42,616 nt of DNA from a virus. Each line of letters starts with the position of its first letter. Positions within the stretch are counted from its first letter, which is position 1. Below, in pieces: positions 17,440 through 25,431 of the stretch. The stretch is taken from positions 1 through 42,616 of the IMG/VR virus record IMGVR_UViG_3300048597_000401, one strand, 5' to 3'. A model generated the notes under the pieces. That model ran no database searches. It saw only the letters and a program-made list of their open reading frames with translations, and was not told the origin of the DNA. The position numbers and the translations under genes are program-made.

Positions 17440-18024
17440 CTACCTGCGCCAGACGCGCCGCGCCGTCACAAGGTCCTGGTAGCGCAGCGGCAGGACGCTC
17501 ACATCCGCCTTGTAGGCAGTCGATGCAATGGCCGCCTCGCGATTGTCGTACCAATACGCGACCAGTGCGCGTACCGCTTCCAGCAAGTCCTCGGGACAGG
17601 CGGCGTAACCACACTCGAACCGGCACACCAGGCCCGGCAGCACCAGGCGGCTGCCAGGCCACGCCGCGCCGCCGGTCAGCGCCACACGCGCATAACGATC
17701 TTCATACGCCTCCAGTGTGAGAGCATCAGGCTCCAGCACGACTGTGCCGCCGGCTGTCGTATAAGCCAGGCTTTCAACCGCGCGCACCGGCACCGCCGGC
17801 AGCACGAGGTAAGGCTCGCGCGGCCAGTACATGCGGCTCACCACCCACGCCTGCGGCCGCAGGAGCAGGCCGGTGTCGTGCTCGACCTGGCTCCTGGCCG
17901 CAGCAATCAGGCGGTTGATGACGCCCGTCTCTTCCGCCGTCTCATCGTCGATGCGCAGATAAGGTCGCAGTTCCTCGGCTGTCATGACCTCATGGACCGG
18001 CGCTGCCGACACGTACTTGATCAC
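17440..18024 (-). CDS. Head-tail connector (gp6 / gp15-like adaptor), 194 aa
   Basis: GTG start at 18024, with GGGAG about 9 nt upstream. The N-terminal half, 'MTAEELRPYLRID....INRLIAAARSQVEHDTGLLL', is the characteristic helical pattern of the gp6-like connector family. A beta region follows (PREPYLVLPAVPV), then a C-terminal helix, 'EAVRALVAYWYDNREA'. Such proteins form the ring between portal and head closure protein. It ends at a TAG 10 nt before the head closure gene. Confidence 0.75.
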   Translation of the reverse strand: MIKYVSAAPVHEVMTAEELRPYLRIDDETAEETGVINRLIAAARSQVEHDTGLLLRPQAWVVSRMYWPREPYLVLPAVPVRAVESLAYTTAGGTVVLEPDALTLEAYEDRYARVALTGGAAWPGSRLVLPGLVCRFECGYAACPEDLLEAVRALVAYWYDNREAAIASTAYKADVSVLPLRYQDLVTARRVWRR

Positions 18025-18036
18025 GCTCCACGCTCC

Positions 18037-18651
18037 CTACAGCCCTACCGCTGCCCACACCGGATTGGCGTACCGGTCAGATACCCCGGCGACCATTCCC
18101 TCCGCAGCGCCCAGAATGTTGCGCACCATTGCCACTGTCCGGTCGTAGTCTGCGTCTTTGACCTCGCCGGCGGCGCGCTGGCGAATCGCCTGCATCCACA
18201 AGAGGTGGGCGGCCGCGGCCATGGCCACCCCCGGCTCATACTTTTCCGGCAGTGTGTCATCCGTGGCCCCCTGCAAGCCCGTCAACCCATAGCGCGGCCG
18301 GTACTGCACGAGCATGCTCTCGCCGGCCGCCGGGCGGGCGCTGAAGAAGCGCACGACACCCAAGCCGGTGACCTGGTACGGCTCGCGTGCGGCTTCCGGA
18401 TAACCTGGCACATACGGATAGACCACACTCAGAAACGACAGCACATCCGGCAAGATGGCGCCGATGTTCTGGGTGTAGCCGGTGGTCGCGACCGTCACCT
18501 CGGCTTCGAGGATGGGAAAGGCTGCAACCAGGCTTGTCATCCCGTCGACCAGCGCCGTGTCGATCGCCTGGTCATCAGGCGCCGCACCTGCCAGCAACTG
18601 CCCAAGCCGGGCACGTACATCATCGCGCAGCCGCTCAAGGCGTTCGACCAT
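18037..18651 (-). CDS. Unrecognised neck-region virion protein, 204 aa
   Basis: Starts MVERLERLRDDVRARLG, with the ATG overlapping the TGA of the gene before it. It has a helical N-terminus, a middle with VTVATTGYTQNI and aromatic strands (YPYVPGYPEAAREPYQV), and a helical C-terminus (LLWMQAIRQRAAGEV). The size and location just before the connector gene suggest a second adaptor or capsid-associated protein. No specific family was recognised. Confidence 0.6.
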   Translation of the reverse strand: MVERLERLRDDVRARLGQLLAGAAPDDQAIDTALVDGMTSLVAAFPILEAEVTVATTGYTQNIGAILPDVLSFLSVVYPYVPGYPEAAREPYQVTGLGVVRFFSARPAAGESMLVQYRPRYGLTGLQGATDDTLPEKYEPGVAMAAAAHLLWMQAIRQRAAGEVKDADYDRTVAMVRNILGAAEGMVAGVSDRYANPVWAAVGL

Positions 18652-18920
18652 CAGACGCTGCCTTCAATCTCGCCGGCATCAGGCCCACCATCCGCACCCA
18701 TGTCAGCCCCCAGCTTCTTTCTGCCTCCCGCTTTGCGTGCCTGCACCGCGCCGGCACTGCTGCCATCCGCACTCCGCTCCAGCATGGCGCCGGCATCACC
18801 GGCATCCATCGTTGCCGGCACCGGCAGCTCTCCCGTCAGTGCCCCGACCTTGGCCGCCAGCAGCCGGATCGCAACTGCCACGTCGAAAGGACCGCCATCA
18901 GCGATCTGCTTGAGGTCCAT
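18651..18920 (-). CDS. Small hypothetical virion-operon protein, 89 aa
   Basis: ATG 18920 has GGAGG 8 nt upstream; a GTG one codon earlier is the alternative start. The sequence is rich in Gly, Ala and Asp (MDAGDAGAMLERSADGS) with one Lys/Arg patch (ARKAGGRKK). It looks low-complexity and partly disordered. It couples by a 1-nt overlap to the next gene. Function unknown. Confidence 0.5.
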   Translation of the reverse strand: MDLKQIADGGPFDVAVAIRLLAAKVGALTGELPVPATMDAGDAGAMLERSADGSSAGAVQARKAGGRKKLGADMGADGGPDAGEIEGSV

Positions 18921-18923
18921 CAC

Positions 18924-19295
18924 CTAACCCTCCAAAAAGGAGAAGAGAAGCGTGACGTCGGCCGCCGCGTCACCGCCGTCGCCGTCAAAGTCGAGCAGCC
19001 AGGTAATCACCGTGCCCTTGGCGAAGTGGGGCGGGTTGCGCGCGTCACACTGGCTGCCGTCGAAGTCTGTCTTGACAAATGTCAGCGGCGTCCCGCTGCC
19101 GCCGATAGCCTTGGCCGTCATGATGCCGTCGGCATCGCCGTCTGCGCCGAGCTGCAGCTTGGCGCCGCTGTCGTTGCCGGCCACCGCTGCCACCGCTTCG
19201 AGCGTCATGCCGATTGGCAGCGGAAACGCACCCTGGGCATTTGCCGCCAAGGTGCCGTGCAGGTGAACTGTCACGGGAAATCGCAAACCATCCAC
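18924..19295 (-). CDS. Head decoration-like protein, 123 aa
   Basis: A GTG start at 19295 is preferred because AGGAGA lies 7 nt upstream; a longer frame to 19373 has no such site. The protein is beta-rich with Asp-Gly turns (LQLGADGDADG, LLDFDGDGGDAAADV) and 'HLHGTLAANAQGAFPLP' near the start. Its place right after the major capsid gene suggests a capsid decoration or cement protein, but no family was recognised. Confidence 0.5.
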   Translation of the reverse strand: MDGLRFPVTVHLHGTLAANAQGAFPLPIGMTLEAVAAVAGNDSGAKLQLGADGDADGIMTAKAIGGSGTPLTFVKTDFDGSQCDARNPPHFAKGTVITWLLDFDGDGGDAAADVTLLFSFLEG

Positions 19296-19400
19296 GTCCG
19301 TCTCTCCTAACTCTGTAACGCCTGATTTGATATCGGCCGCACCCACGCTGGCGGAACAGGTTGCAACCAGCATGGGCGTGACCTGCCGGTCAACTGCCGG

Positions 19401-21068
19401 TCAATTCCCCGCCACGTTGTGCTTGTAGACGCCGCGCCAGTCGATCGGGCCAAGGCTGTAGAAGAATCTGACCTTGATCGGCAGCACATCGTTGCTGAAC
19501 AGCAGCCCGCTGTTGGGATCGGCCACCGAGAACAACTCCGGCTGGCGGCCAAAGCGATAGCCAAGCCCGATGTTCGGGTAGATGCGTGGGTCAGCCATCG
19601 CCACCCAGTCGTTGGCGTCTTCCATAAAGTCATTGACGATGATGCGCCGCCGCGCCGCCTGCAGACGAGCATCAGCCGTCGTACCCGGTTCAACTTCCGG
19701 ATTGACGTCGTTGTTGGCGTTGCCGGGCGTCTGCTCGGAGGCGAAAATCGTCAGGGCTGCCGGCTCCAGGTCGCGCGGAATCATGATGTAGCGCGGCGTC
19801 GTCAGGCCGCCCAGGCGCGAGCCGGACCCCTCTTCCTTCTGCTTGGCCATCGCCAGCCGGGTCGCCTGCCACGATGCCACCGACAACGCCGCCGTGCCCA
19901 GGTTGCCGTGGTCGGTGTGGAACAAAGCTTTGCCGTCCCGCATGCCGGGGCCGACCCCGCTGTTGCCGGTGAAGATACGGGTGAAGTCGAGGCCGACTGA
20001 GTACCATGCCGCCTGCGCCAGCGCACGCGGCGCCTGCTGCAGCCGGCGGGTGTCGTCCTTGTCGATCGCTTCCAGGGTCAATCCCAAGTAGTTGCCACGC
20101 TTGACCCAGCCGGCCGTCTGCGTATCGGCCGTCCAACTGCGCTCCGTGTACGCCGCACCTTCCTTGACGACATCCAACTCGCCGATGCCGCCCACCACGA
20201 TCCAGTGAATGTCGTGAAGGTTGTTGAAGTCCTCGATCTGGCAGAGCGGCTCCCAGAAGCGGTCGTATTCCTGAAACATGCGGATGATCCGCTTGTTCAT
20301 GTACTCGACCATGAGATCCGCCATGGTGCTCGTGTTGATGTTGGCGAGCCCGACATTCTGGCGTTGAAACATCCCCGTCATCTCGAAGTCGCCCGTCAGC
20401 AGCATGTAGGCTTCACGGATGCCTGACAGTGGGCGCACGCCCTGGGCCGGCTTGCCGCCGTGCAGCAAGCCCTCGAACGCCAGGCGGAACTTGTCCATGC
20501 TGTCCAGCACGCCGCTCACCGCACCGCCGTAGGGCTTGAGGCCATGCACGATGCCGTTCTCATGGGCACGCGCCTCCACCTTGCGCTGCGCGGTAATCAC
20601 GCTCTCCACGCGCTCGCGCTCGGCTGTCACCAGGTCGCCGACGGCCAGGCGGACGACGTCCTGCCCCTCTTCGCTCAGGCCGCTGCCGGTAATGAGCGCG
20701 TCCAGTTCACGCCGGTGCTGTTCGTTGAGCAGCCGATCCACGCCTGAAAGCTTTTCGGCCACCAGCTTTTCCGCCAGTGCCGTCGCCAGGTTGGCAAGCT
20801 CTTGCGCCCCCAGGGCTGGCGCCCAGCGCCGGCGTTCGTCCCCTGCGTCCCGCTCTCCTGCCAGGGGCCGCACCTGCGCCAGAGCTTGGAGCTGGCTGCT
20901 GTCCGGGGGTGGCGAGGCCGCCACAACTTGCCCTGCGCTCCCATCTTCGTCTTCATCGCCGGCAACTGCATCGTCGCCCTCGAGCTCGTCCCCTGTAACG
21001 ATGACCGCAGCAGCATCCTCCAACTCGGCCGTGGCCTCGAGGGCGCCGGCCGCTAACTTTTTCTTCAT
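19401..21068 (-). CDS. Nested scaffold-capsid product from an internal start, 555 aa
   Basis: Within the protease-capsid frame, ATG 21068 (codon 253) is preceded by GGGAGGA at ideal spacing (7 nt). It begins MKKKLAAGALEATAELEDA, exactly where the protease domain ends and the scaffold-like segment starts. Independent initiation here would supply capsid protein in excess of protease, as lambda does for its C/Nu3 pair. The site is seen in the sequence; its use is inferred. Confidence 0.6.
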   Translation of the reverse strand: MKKKLAAGALEATAELEDAAAVIVTGDELEGDDAVAGDEDEDGSAGQVVAASPPPDSSQLQALAQVRPLAGERDAGDERRRWAPALGAQELANLATALAEKLVAEKLSGVDRLLNEQHRRELDALITGSGLSEEGQDVVRLAVGDLVTAERERVESVITAQRKVEARAHENGIVHGLKPYGGAVSGVLDSMDKFRLAFEGLLHGGKPAQGVRPLSGIREAYMLLTGDFEMTGMFQRQNVGLANINTSTMADLMVEYMNKRIIRMFQEYDRFWEPLCQIEDFNNLHDIHWIVVGGIGELDVVKEGAAYTERSWTADTQTAGWVKRGNYLGLTLEAIDKDDTRRLQQAPRALAQAAWYSVGLDFTRIFTGNSGVGPGMRDGKALFHTDHGNLGTAALSVASWQATRLAMAKQKEEGSGSRLGGLTTPRYIMIPRDLEPAALTIFASEQTPGNANNDVNPEVEPGTTADARLQAARRRIIVNDFMEDANDWVAMADPRIYPNIGLGYRFGRQPELFSVADPNSGLLFSNDVLPIKVRFFYSLGPIDWRGVYKHNVAGN

Positions 21069-21824
21069 GGCATATTCCTCCCGTACCGCATGCAAAATAC
21101 TTAATAGATCTCCGGTCATCCCCGGTTCGGCGCCCAGCACCCGGGTGCCACGCACAGCGGGGGCATTGACGGCGCTTGTCTCTTTGCCGGCTGGGTTGAC
21201 AAACACCAACTCACACAACTGCTCACGTCCATGCCCGCCATTTGCCTCTTCCGGCTTGTAGCGGCGGCCGGGCACATGTTGGCAGTCAAACCAGCGCTGA
21301 TGACAGATGCTGCACAGCACGTCGTCGTAGTACCAGCCAATGCTGAAGCGGTCGATCCGCCCCTGCAGGAAGTCCTCCATACCCCGCTGCGAGGTGAGGC
21401 GCACCCGCTGCCGAAAGCCGTCGATGCCGCCTACCTGCTCGCAGCGTGACGCGACAATCGTCCCATCCCGTGACCCGATGTCATAGACATCATGGTTGCG
21501 GAGGAATGGCTGCCCTTGGTAAGAAGCTGCAAAGCGGCCGAGGTCCTCTTCCCGAAAGCGCAGATAGTTGGTGTTCGGATAGCGGGCGAGAAATACAATT
21601 GCCTCGAATTCCAGTTCGGTCAGCTCCCCCGCCCGCACCTTGGCCAGCGTTTCACGACGCACGTCGTCGGCGAGCGCGCCACTCTCCTCGCCCGCGCCAA
21701 AACCTGCCACTGCATCAGACAGCACCACCAACTGCGGCAGCTCATAGGGGGCTAACTCCGTCGCCCCACCTGCTCTGCCTGCACCGGTGCACTTTGTCAC
21801 GTCGCCCTGGTTCTTGTTACACAT
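19401..21824 (-). CDS. Prohead protease - major capsid protein fusion, 807 aa
   Basis: ATG 21824 follows GAGGGAATGGGGA and lies 11 nt after the portal stop. Residues about 70-230 are an HK97-type prohead protease. The candidate catalytic His111 is in FLRNHDVYDIGS, and Ser161 is in the usual RFSIGW setting. A CSICHQRWFDCQH cluster (171-183) may bind a metal. PAGKETSAVNAPAVRGT is the family's typical C-terminal strand. Residues about 253-400 are acidic and helical, like a scaffold. Residues about 400-807 are the HK97-fold capsid protein of the Mu gpT-like type, with LFHTDHGNLGTAALS and YIMIPRDLEP. No stop separates the parts, so protease, scaffold and capsid are one polyprotein that must be cut during head maturation. 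Confidence 0.85.
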   Translation of the reverse strand: MCNKNQGDVTKCTGAGRAGGATELAPYELPQLVVLSDAVAGFGAGEESGALADDVRRETLAKVRAGELTELEFEAIVFLARYPNTNYLRFREEDLGRFAASYQGQPFLRNHDVYDIGSRDGTIVASRCEQVGGIDGFRQRVRLTSQRGMEDFLQGRIDRFSIGWYYDDVLCSICHQRWFDCQHVPGRRYKPEEANGGHGREQLCELVFVNPAGKETSAVNAPAVRGTRVLGAEPGMTGDLLSILHAVREEYAMKKKLAAGALEATAELEDAAAVIVTGDELEGDDAVAGDEDEDGSAGQVVAASPPPDSSQLQALAQVRPLAGERDAGDERRRWAPALGAQELANLATALAEKLVAEKLSGVDRLLNEQHRRELDALITGSGLSEEGQDVVRLAVGDLVTAERERVESVITAQRKVEARAHENGIVHGLKPYGGAVSGVLDSMDKFRLAFEGLLHGGKPAQGVRPLSGIREAYMLLTGDFEMTGMFQRQNVGLANINTSTMADLMVEYMNKRIIRMFQEYDRFWEPLCQIEDFNNLHDIHWIVVGGIGELDVVKEGAAYTERSWTADTQTAGWVKRGNYLGLTLEAIDKDDTRRLQQAPRALAQAAWYSVGLDFTRIFTGNSGVGPGMRDGKALFHTDHGNLGTAALSVASWQATRLAMAKQKEEGSGSRLGGLTTPRYIMIPRDLEPAALTIFASEQTPGNANNDVNPEVEPGTTADARLQAARRRIIVNDFMEDANDWVAMADPRIYPNIGLGYRFGRQPELFSVADPNSGLLFSNDVLPIKVRFFYSLGPIDWRGVYKHNVAGN

Positions 21825-21835
21825 TCCCCATTCCC

Positions 21836-23383
21836 TCATTCTTGCCCGTGCAGCTCGTGCCACGGGACCCACTCAGATCCGCCGGCGCTGCCGGCCGGCC
21901 GGCCTTGCTTGCGGCTGGGATTGGGCCGCTTGGGCGTCTGCGGCGGCGGTCGGTCCATCGGCTTGCGCACCGACGGCTGATCCACCGGCCGCCCTTGCTC
22001 CGGACCCTGCCCAGACACCCCGCCGGCGCCTTGTTCGATCTTGACCCCTGTTTCCACAATGTCTACCATCTCGCGTTCCGTCAGCGTCTCACCGGCAAAC
22101 TTCGAGAACAGCCGCAGCGAAACACGCCGCAGTTCCTTGGAGTCGCCGACGATCCCCATCAGCGTGTTCAGCGCCACTGCGAGGTCCCGGGCGGCCGCGG
22201 CCAGTTCCTGGTTGTCGTCGGGCGAGATATCGGGCGCTTGGACGAGGAAGTCCAGATGCGTGACGCTGCGCCGCTTGCTGCCGCTTGTCGCGCGTGAACG
22301 CTTATATGCCTGCAGCGTGACGTCGCACAGCATCCATGCCATGTATGCCTGGCGCCGGCTCAGAAAGCGATAGCGCAGGTCGTGCATCGCGGTCGCAGTG
22401 GCCAGATTGGCGTCCTCGCCCTCCCCGAAATCGACCAGCCCCGTGCCCGGGCCGCCGGCCGTGATCATCCAGCGAATGGCCCTGCCATCGGCCGAAGCGT
22501 CGCTTGCGTGCAGACTGGGGGTCACTGCCTCCCAGCGCTCGGCCCCTTCTTCCGCAATCACCACGGCGCCATCATCCGGCACCTGGCTGTAGCGGGCGCG
22601 CAGGTCGTCGACCAGCCGTTTGGGCGCGTAGACGATCCAGAGAAACTTGCGCACGCCTGCATTGAGACGGATCCGGTCTTCCAACCAGCGGCTGTAGCGC
22701 CGGATCCAGGGCAGGACAGCCGCCAGATCACCTTCCCCCCGCACGGCGCCCACCGGCCGGTTGACGGCATAGTGGCACATCACGGGCCTGGTCAGGTCGG
22801 CGGCATCCGGATGATCGGGCGAGATCCACCAGGTGCCATCCAGATCGTCGGGTGCGCCTTTCTCGTGATAAGCCAGTTCCGTCTCATAGTCGCCATCGTG
22901 CCAGCGCACCTGGTCGATCTGTGCAGCCGGCACGGCACGTACATGCGACACGCCGTCGGCAGGATTTGTGAAGAGCACTAGGAACAACTCGCCGGCACGC
23001 GCCAGCTCGTCGCACCACTCAGCCTGGCGCAGCAGCAGGTTGTTGCGGCTGTGAAACCAGAACTCCCGGATAAACTGGTCGAGCGGCTGATACTCGCTGC
23101 GAATCCGGATGCCCCCGGCCACGACGTAGGCCGTCGTCAGGCTGATAATGCGCCGTGCCAGCGGGTTCTGCCGCCACGCTTCCAGCGCATCGTTGAGATC
23201 CTGATAACGCTCTGCGCCCGACTTGTCGGCATAGCCACCCCCATCCATTCTGCCTCCATACATCGGCGTGAGCCCATCGTTGCGTTTGCCCACGTCGACG
23301 GGGGTGACCCTGCCCGCCAGCAACGCCCTTATCGCCGCCAGCACGCGTTGCCGGCGCGTGGCCGGCGCACCCTGTTCGTTCAT
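21836..23383 (-). CDS. Portal protein, 515 aa
   Basis: Starts MNEQGAPATRRQRVLAAIRA at ATG 23383. This overlaps the stop of the previous gene by 4 nt, and GGAG lies 11 nt upstream. Typical portal features: 'NPLARRIISLTTAYVVAGG' near residue 75, 'RQAEWCDELARAGELFLVLF', an internal 'LPWIRRYSRWLEDRIRLN' helix, and a long disordered Pro/Lys-rich tail (PPPQTPKRPNPSRKQGRPAG). Portals form the dodecameric DNA channel at one capsid vertex and dock the terminase. The order portal, protease, capsid is the standard one. Confidence 0.85.
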   Translation of the reverse strand: MNEQGAPATRRQRVLAAIRALLAGRVTPVDVGKRNDGLTPMYGGRMDGGGYADKSGAERYQDLNDALEAWRQNPLARRIISLTTAYVVAGGIRIRSEYQPLDQFIREFWFHSRNNLLLRQAEWCDELARAGELFLVLFTNPADGVSHVRAVPAAQIDQVRWHDGDYETELAYHEKGAPDDLDGTWWISPDHPDAADLTRPVMCHYAVNRPVGAVRGEGDLAAVLPWIRRYSRWLEDRIRLNAGVRKFLWIVYAPKRLVDDLRARYSQVPDDGAVVIAEEGAERWEAVTPSLHASDASADGRAIRWMITAGGPGTGLVDFGEGEDANLATATAMHDLRYRFLSRRQAYMAWMLCDVTLQAYKRSRATSGSKRRSVTHLDFLVQAPDISPDDNQELAAAARDLAVALNTLMGIVGDSKELRRVSLRLFSKFAGETLTEREMVDIVETGVKIEQGAGGVSGQGPEQGRPVDQPSVRKPMDRPPPQTPKRPNPSRKQGRPAGSAGGSEWVPWHELHGQE

Positions 23384-24150
23384 CGCGCCGCTTGCTCCGC
23401 CGCCACGCGCCCCGCCGTGCGTGCCCGGTACTCCCATTGCCAGCCCCGTGCCGCCGGCAGATTGCCGGCCCGGGTTTGACCTTTCTCCCCGCTGCGCGCC
23501 CCGGCGTTTTCGAGCTGGCTCTCCATCATGCGTGAGCCATACTTACCGAAAACCCGGTCCCATTGATCTGCCAGCGCCAACACGCGCACGCGGCGATCCA
23601 CCTCTTGGGCACAAGCTGCGCACAGCCATTCGGCTTCCTGCGCGGCCTGGGCGCTGCCTTCATGTCCATACAGCGCGACGGTATACGCCTCGCGTGAACC
23701 GCAGGCACACTCGTTGGCGCGTTCAGCCAGCCGCAGCGCCAAAGTTCGGCTGACATAGGGCGCCACCAGCGCGTAGCGCTCAACCGGGTAGAGGCGTTTG
23801 CGCACATAGGGATGCCGGCGGCTTTCTGCCACCAGGCGGCCAAAGTCCGCACACTCCACGTACCAGGTAATGGCCGCCCACGGGGGCATCCACACCGGGC
23901 GGCAGGCGTCAAACTGCTCGGCTGTCTTGACCGGCAGCCAGGCGGTTAGCATGAGCGTGAGCTCGTACCAGCGCGGCTGGCGCAGATCGTTCCAGGCAAC
24001 GTCGCCGGCTTGGATCTGCCGGGCAAGCCGGCGCACGCCTGGATCCGCACAGACTGCACCGATCTCGACCGCGCCGATACGTTGTGCTGCGACGTCTTCG
24101 ACCGGCAATACCACTGCTGCAGAGTCAACTAACAAGGCCACAGACGACAT
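23380..24150 (-). CDS. Unrecognised Cys-rich phage protein, 256 aa
   Basis: ATG 24150 (MSSVALLVDSAAVVLPVED) has AGGAG 9 nt upstream; the frame runs further back to 24744 but that part overlaps the caspase-like gene and reads as shadow. The protein has a Trp-rich middle (WMPPWAAITWYVECADF). Near residue 170 a four-cysteine set, CACG then about 26 residues then CAAC, could hold one zinc ion. The C-terminus is basic and overlaps the portal start. It may be a portal- or lysis-associated accessory protein; no family was recognised. Confidence 0.6.
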   Translation of the reverse strand: MSSVALLVDSAAVVLPVEDVAAQRIGAVEIGAVCADPGVRRLARQIQAGDVAWNDLRQPRWYELTLMLTAWLPVKTAEQFDACRPVWMPPWAAITWYVECADFGRLVAESRRHPYVRKRLYPVERYALVAPYVSRTLALRLAERANECACGSREAYTVALYGHEGSAQAAQEAEWLCAACAQEVDRRVRVLALADQWDRVFGKYGSRMMESQLENAGARSGEKGQTRAGNLPAARGWQWEYRARTAGRVAAEQAAR

Positions 24151-24167
24151 CGCTCCACTCCTGCTGC

Positions 24168-24992
24168 TCACTTCAACACCACGAATAGGCCAAGCACCAG
24201 CACAACCAGCGCAAGCGAGACGATCAGGCTGATCCGGCTGGACAGTGCCCGGTTGCGTGACGCTTCCAGCGTCGCCAACCGGCGCTCCGTCTCGGCGCGC
24301 CAGGCGCGCTGCTCGTCGGTAAAGGTGCGCAACTGCGTTTGGATGTCGTTGACGCGCCCCACCAGCCCGATATAGCCGTTCTCGGCATCGCCGCGGACGG
24401 CACGCAGCAGCGAGGTGAGCTGTTCTTCGAGCTTGCTGTCGCCACTCTTGTCGGCCAGCCCAATGCGCCTGCCGTCGGAGCGCAGCCTGTCGCCGGCCGG
24501 AAACCACCGGTACTGCACGAGACCATTGCCCGAGGCCCGCAGGCACGCCTCCGCCAAGTCGCTGGTGTCGATAAATGCGCGCGCCAGATACACTCCGGTG
24601 GAGCGGGCCAGGCGGTCCTTGACCCCACTGGGATCGATGGTTGCCACGATGTCCACCGTGGCTGCTCGTTGGATCACATCGACGTGCTCGGCTGAAAAAC
24701 ACGAATTGAGCACGACCTGCCGGCAGCGGGTGGCATGCAGCCACTGGCCGAGTTGCGCCGAGCTGATCACTTCATCGGCCAGCAGGAAACCATCTGAACC
24801 CGAGTGTACGATGAGCCACACCAGGTCGAACGGCCCGTGATCCAGCACCTCGTCGAAGCAGTCCAGCGTTACATCCTGGTTAGCCAGCAAATGCACGTTG
24901 CAGCCGCCTGCCTGGAGAATATTGAGCACATCCTGCGCCTCGCGCGTGGCCTGCGTCAGGTCGGCTCCATGGGCGATGATTAAGACTTTCAT
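24168..24992 (-). CDS. Membrane-anchored caspase/CHAT-like protein, 274 aa
   Basis: ATG 24992 (MKVLIIAHGADLTQATREAQ) has GGGAG upstream; a GTG two codons earlier is the alternative. Residues 1-155 look like a caspase-fold domain: a beta strand 'KVLIIAHG', then DLVWLIVHSGSDGFLLAD with candidate catalytic His63, then RQVVLNSCFSAEH with candidate catalytic Cys98, then VDIVATID and a helix 'GVYLARAFI' as in CHAT/caspase-like folds. Residues 185-245 are helical and probably coiled-coil (NDIQTQLRTFTDEQRAWRAE). Residues 254-273 are one strong transmembrane helix at the very C-terminus, so the protease-like domain should face the cytoplasm. It lies next to the holin in the lysis/packaging part of the operon. 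A role in timed cell killing, in defence evasion or in superinfection exclusion is possible; none is shown. Confidence 0.65.
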   Translation of the reverse strand: MKVLIIAHGADLTQATREAQDVLNILQAGGCNVHLLANQDVTLDCFDEVLDHGPFDLVWLIVHSGSDGFLLADEVISSAQLGQWLHATRCRQVVLNSCFSAEHVDVIQRAATVDIVATIDPSGVKDRLARSTGVYLARAFIDTSDLAEACLRASGNGLVQYRWFPAGDRLRSDGRRIGLADKSGDSKLEEQLTSLLRAVRGDAENGYIGLVGRVNDIQTQLRTFTDEQRAWRAETERRLATLEASRNRALSSRISLIVSLALVVLVLGLFVVLK

Positions 24993-25029
24993 GCGCACCC
25001 GCTCCCGGGGTAGTCAGTTTCTGCTGGGC

Positions 25030-25395
25030 CTACTTGCGCACTGGTGCCGGCGGGGTCGGCGCATCGACCGCGCCCACCACTTCCTTGATGGTCCGCAGCG
25101 CGGCCTCGATCGACTGGCGGGCCAATTCCGGCGTAATCCACGGCAGGCGCTGCTGCAGCGCCGTCATGGCCTCGTCCAGGCGCACCTCTTTGGCAATTCG
25201 GCCCGACTGCCATTCCTGCTCAACGTAGCGCACGACCCAGATCGCGGCGTCGTACAGCTCCCGCTGCCGTTCGACGGAAACACGCGTGCGCAGGAAGCGC
25301 ACCGCTTCCCCCAGCAGCCAGGTGAGCAGCGAGCCGACCACCAATGTCACTGTCGCCTGGGTCCACGTCGTTACTGCCAACTGTGTGTCAAACAT
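25030..25395 (-). CDS. Phage holin, LLH-type, 121 aa
   Basis: ATG 25395 has AAAGGA 8 nt upstream. One transmembrane helix lies near residues 14-30 (ATVTLVVGSLLTWLLGEAV). It is followed by an amphipathic helix, 'LYDAAIWVVRYVEQEWQSG', and a Pro-rich tail. This layout matches LLH-family holins, which have an N-terminal membrane helix and the downstream pattern 'a..aV..vEq...g...K'. Holins open the cytoplasmic membrane at lysis. Its site between terminase and portal is unusual but occurs in other phages. No endolysin is seen in the window. Confidence 0.6.
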   Translation of the reverse strand: MFDTQLAVTTWTQATVTLVVGSLLTWLLGEAVRFLRTRVSVERQRELYDAAIWVVRYVEQEWQSGRIAKEVRLDEAMTALQQRLPWITPELARQSIEAALRTIKEVVGAVDAPTPPAPVRK

Positions 25396-25431
25396 CTGAG
25401 ATTCCTTTCTTGCTGAGTGTTTTGTGAATGA

